A stretch of 5,952 nucleotides of DNA from the NCBI GenBank assembly GCA_900549555.1, contig UROO01000106.1:1-5952 (forward strand). The letters are read 5' to 3'. The first letter of the stretch is position 1. Each line of letters opens with the position of its first letter. This DNA is from an uncultured Collinsella sp. (GTDB lineage Bacteria > Actinomycetota > Coriobacteriia > Coriobacteriales > Coriobacteriaceae). Below, one piece after another: positions 5,583-5,952 of this stretch. The translations under genes and the position numbers were made by a program. The notes beneath the pieces are model-generated. The model saw only the letters and a program-made list of their open reading frames with translations, was not told the DNA's origin and ran no database searches.

Positions 5583-5849
5583 TTAGAACGAGAGGTTGTC
5601 GTCGGTGTTGGCGGCTTCGCCGTCGGCGAGCACGTCGTTACCGTCGACATCCTTAAGGAGCACCGAGACCTTCTGCTCGGCATCGGACAAGCGGGTGCGC
5701 AGGCTCTTGAGGAGCTCGACGCCGCGGGTATAGCTCTCGAGCGACTCCTCGAGCTCCATATCGCCCGACTCCAAGCTGCGGATGATAAGTTCCAACTCCT
5801 GCGAGGCCTGCTTGTACGTAAGCTGCTCGACCGGGGTCTTCTCTGCCAT
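5583..5849 (-). CDS. xseB: Exodeoxyribonuclease VII small subunit
   Basis: This encodes the 88-residue small subunit of exonuclease VII, which degrades single-stranded DNA to short oligonucleotides. Several XseB helices bind and stabilise each XseA catalytic subunit. The family pattern is plain: SQELELIIRSLESGDMELEE (16-35), the RGVELLKSLRTRL segment (42-54) and DAEQKV (56-61). This fits the two-helix hairpin of the family. An acidic, low-complexity tail (about 67-88) follows and is probably disordered. The start ATG is preceded by GGAAAGGAAACAGAT, with the nearest AGGA about 8 bases away. In most genomes xseA lies directly upstream; here that place is at the contig end. Length and motifs leave little doubt. 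Confidence 0.95.
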   Translation of the reverse strand: MAEKTPVEQLTYKQASQELELIIRSLESGDMELEESLESYTRGVELLKSLRTRLSDAEQKVSVLLKDVDGNDVLADGEAANTDDNLSF

Positions 5850-5902
5850 ATCTGTTTCCTTTCCTAAAGGTTTATCGCTATGAAACGCGGTCTACTCGAC
5901 CG
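5850..5902 (-). other. Upstream of xseB; possible 3' tip of xseA
   Basis: Only 53 genomic bases remain before the adapter. Two minus-strand frames are open from 5902 to a stop: one ends with TAG at 5878-5880 (about 7 codons), the other with TAG at 5864-5866 (12 codons). By gene order one may be the end of xseA, but neither tail is long enough to recognise. The rest is the xseB ribosome binding region. Confidence 0.25.
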
Positions 5903-5952
5903 CTGTCTCTTATACACATCTGACGCTGCCGACGAACTCTAGGGTGTAGATC
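5903..5952. other. Library adapter read-through with index
   Basis: CTGTCTCTTATACACATCT (5903-5921) is the reverse complement of the Tn5 mosaic end. GACGCTGCCGACGA (5922-5935) is the Nextera adapter tail. ACTCTAGG (5936-5943) occupies the i5 index position; its complement CCTAGAGT is, as I recall, a standard Nextera index. GTGTAGATC (5944-5952) begins the P5 flow-cell sequence. These bases are artificial and should be removed. Confidence 0.98.

Noticed and set aside
1..5952. Composite transposon bounded by inverted Tn5 mosaic ends
   Set aside because: The ends are inverted copies of the mosaic end, but there is no transposase, and the right end continues into the synthetic adapter, index and flow-cell sequence. 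This is a library insert, not a mobile element.

Overview
The window is a short contig, about 5.9 kb, with every recognisable gene on the minus strand. Read in transcription order (right to left) it holds xseB, a HIT-domain hydrolase, a LysR-type regulator, a 12-helix-type MFS transporter, and two tandem acetate kinase genes. Both tips are sequencing-library sequence, not genome: bases 1-13 are the end of the Tn5/Nextera mosaic end, and 5903-5952 carry the full mosaic end, the adapter tail, an 8-base index and the start of the flow-cell primer. Only 14-5902 should be read as biology.

The organism is probably a high-GC anaerobic fermenter. The two AckA proteins, GC-rich codon use in the core genes and short inverted-repeat terminators with G/C-rich stems fit an actinobacterium of the Coriobacteriia (Collinsella-like). 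This is an inference from general resemblance, not from a marker gene.

Region by region: 14-130 is a long nested inverted repeat touching the contig end. 131-286 is a non-coding stretch in which I recognise nothing. 287-1523 is ackA copy 1 with a clear terminator. 1524-1686 holds the ackA1 promoter region (perfect TATAAT with an AT-rich dyad) and the ackA2 terminator. 1687-2865 is ackA copy 2. 2866-2985 is its leader plus a probable MFS terminator. 2986-4146 is the MFS transporter, 4147-4265 a spacer with two dyads, and 4266-5156 the LysR regulator. 5198-5533 is the HIT protein and 5583-5849 is xseB, whose usual partner xseA would lie just beyond the right end.

How it works together: the acetate kinases make ATP and acetate from acetyl phosphate in fermentation. 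They are separated by a strong terminator, so they are probably controlled independently. The LysR-MFS pair looks like a regulator and its efflux or uptake target, and it has visibly lower GC than its neighbours, so it may be a later insertion between housekeeping genes. I see no phage, CRISPR, insertion sequence or RNA gene. I found no convincing new multi-gene system; the most interesting biology is the divergence of the two acetate kinase active sites.
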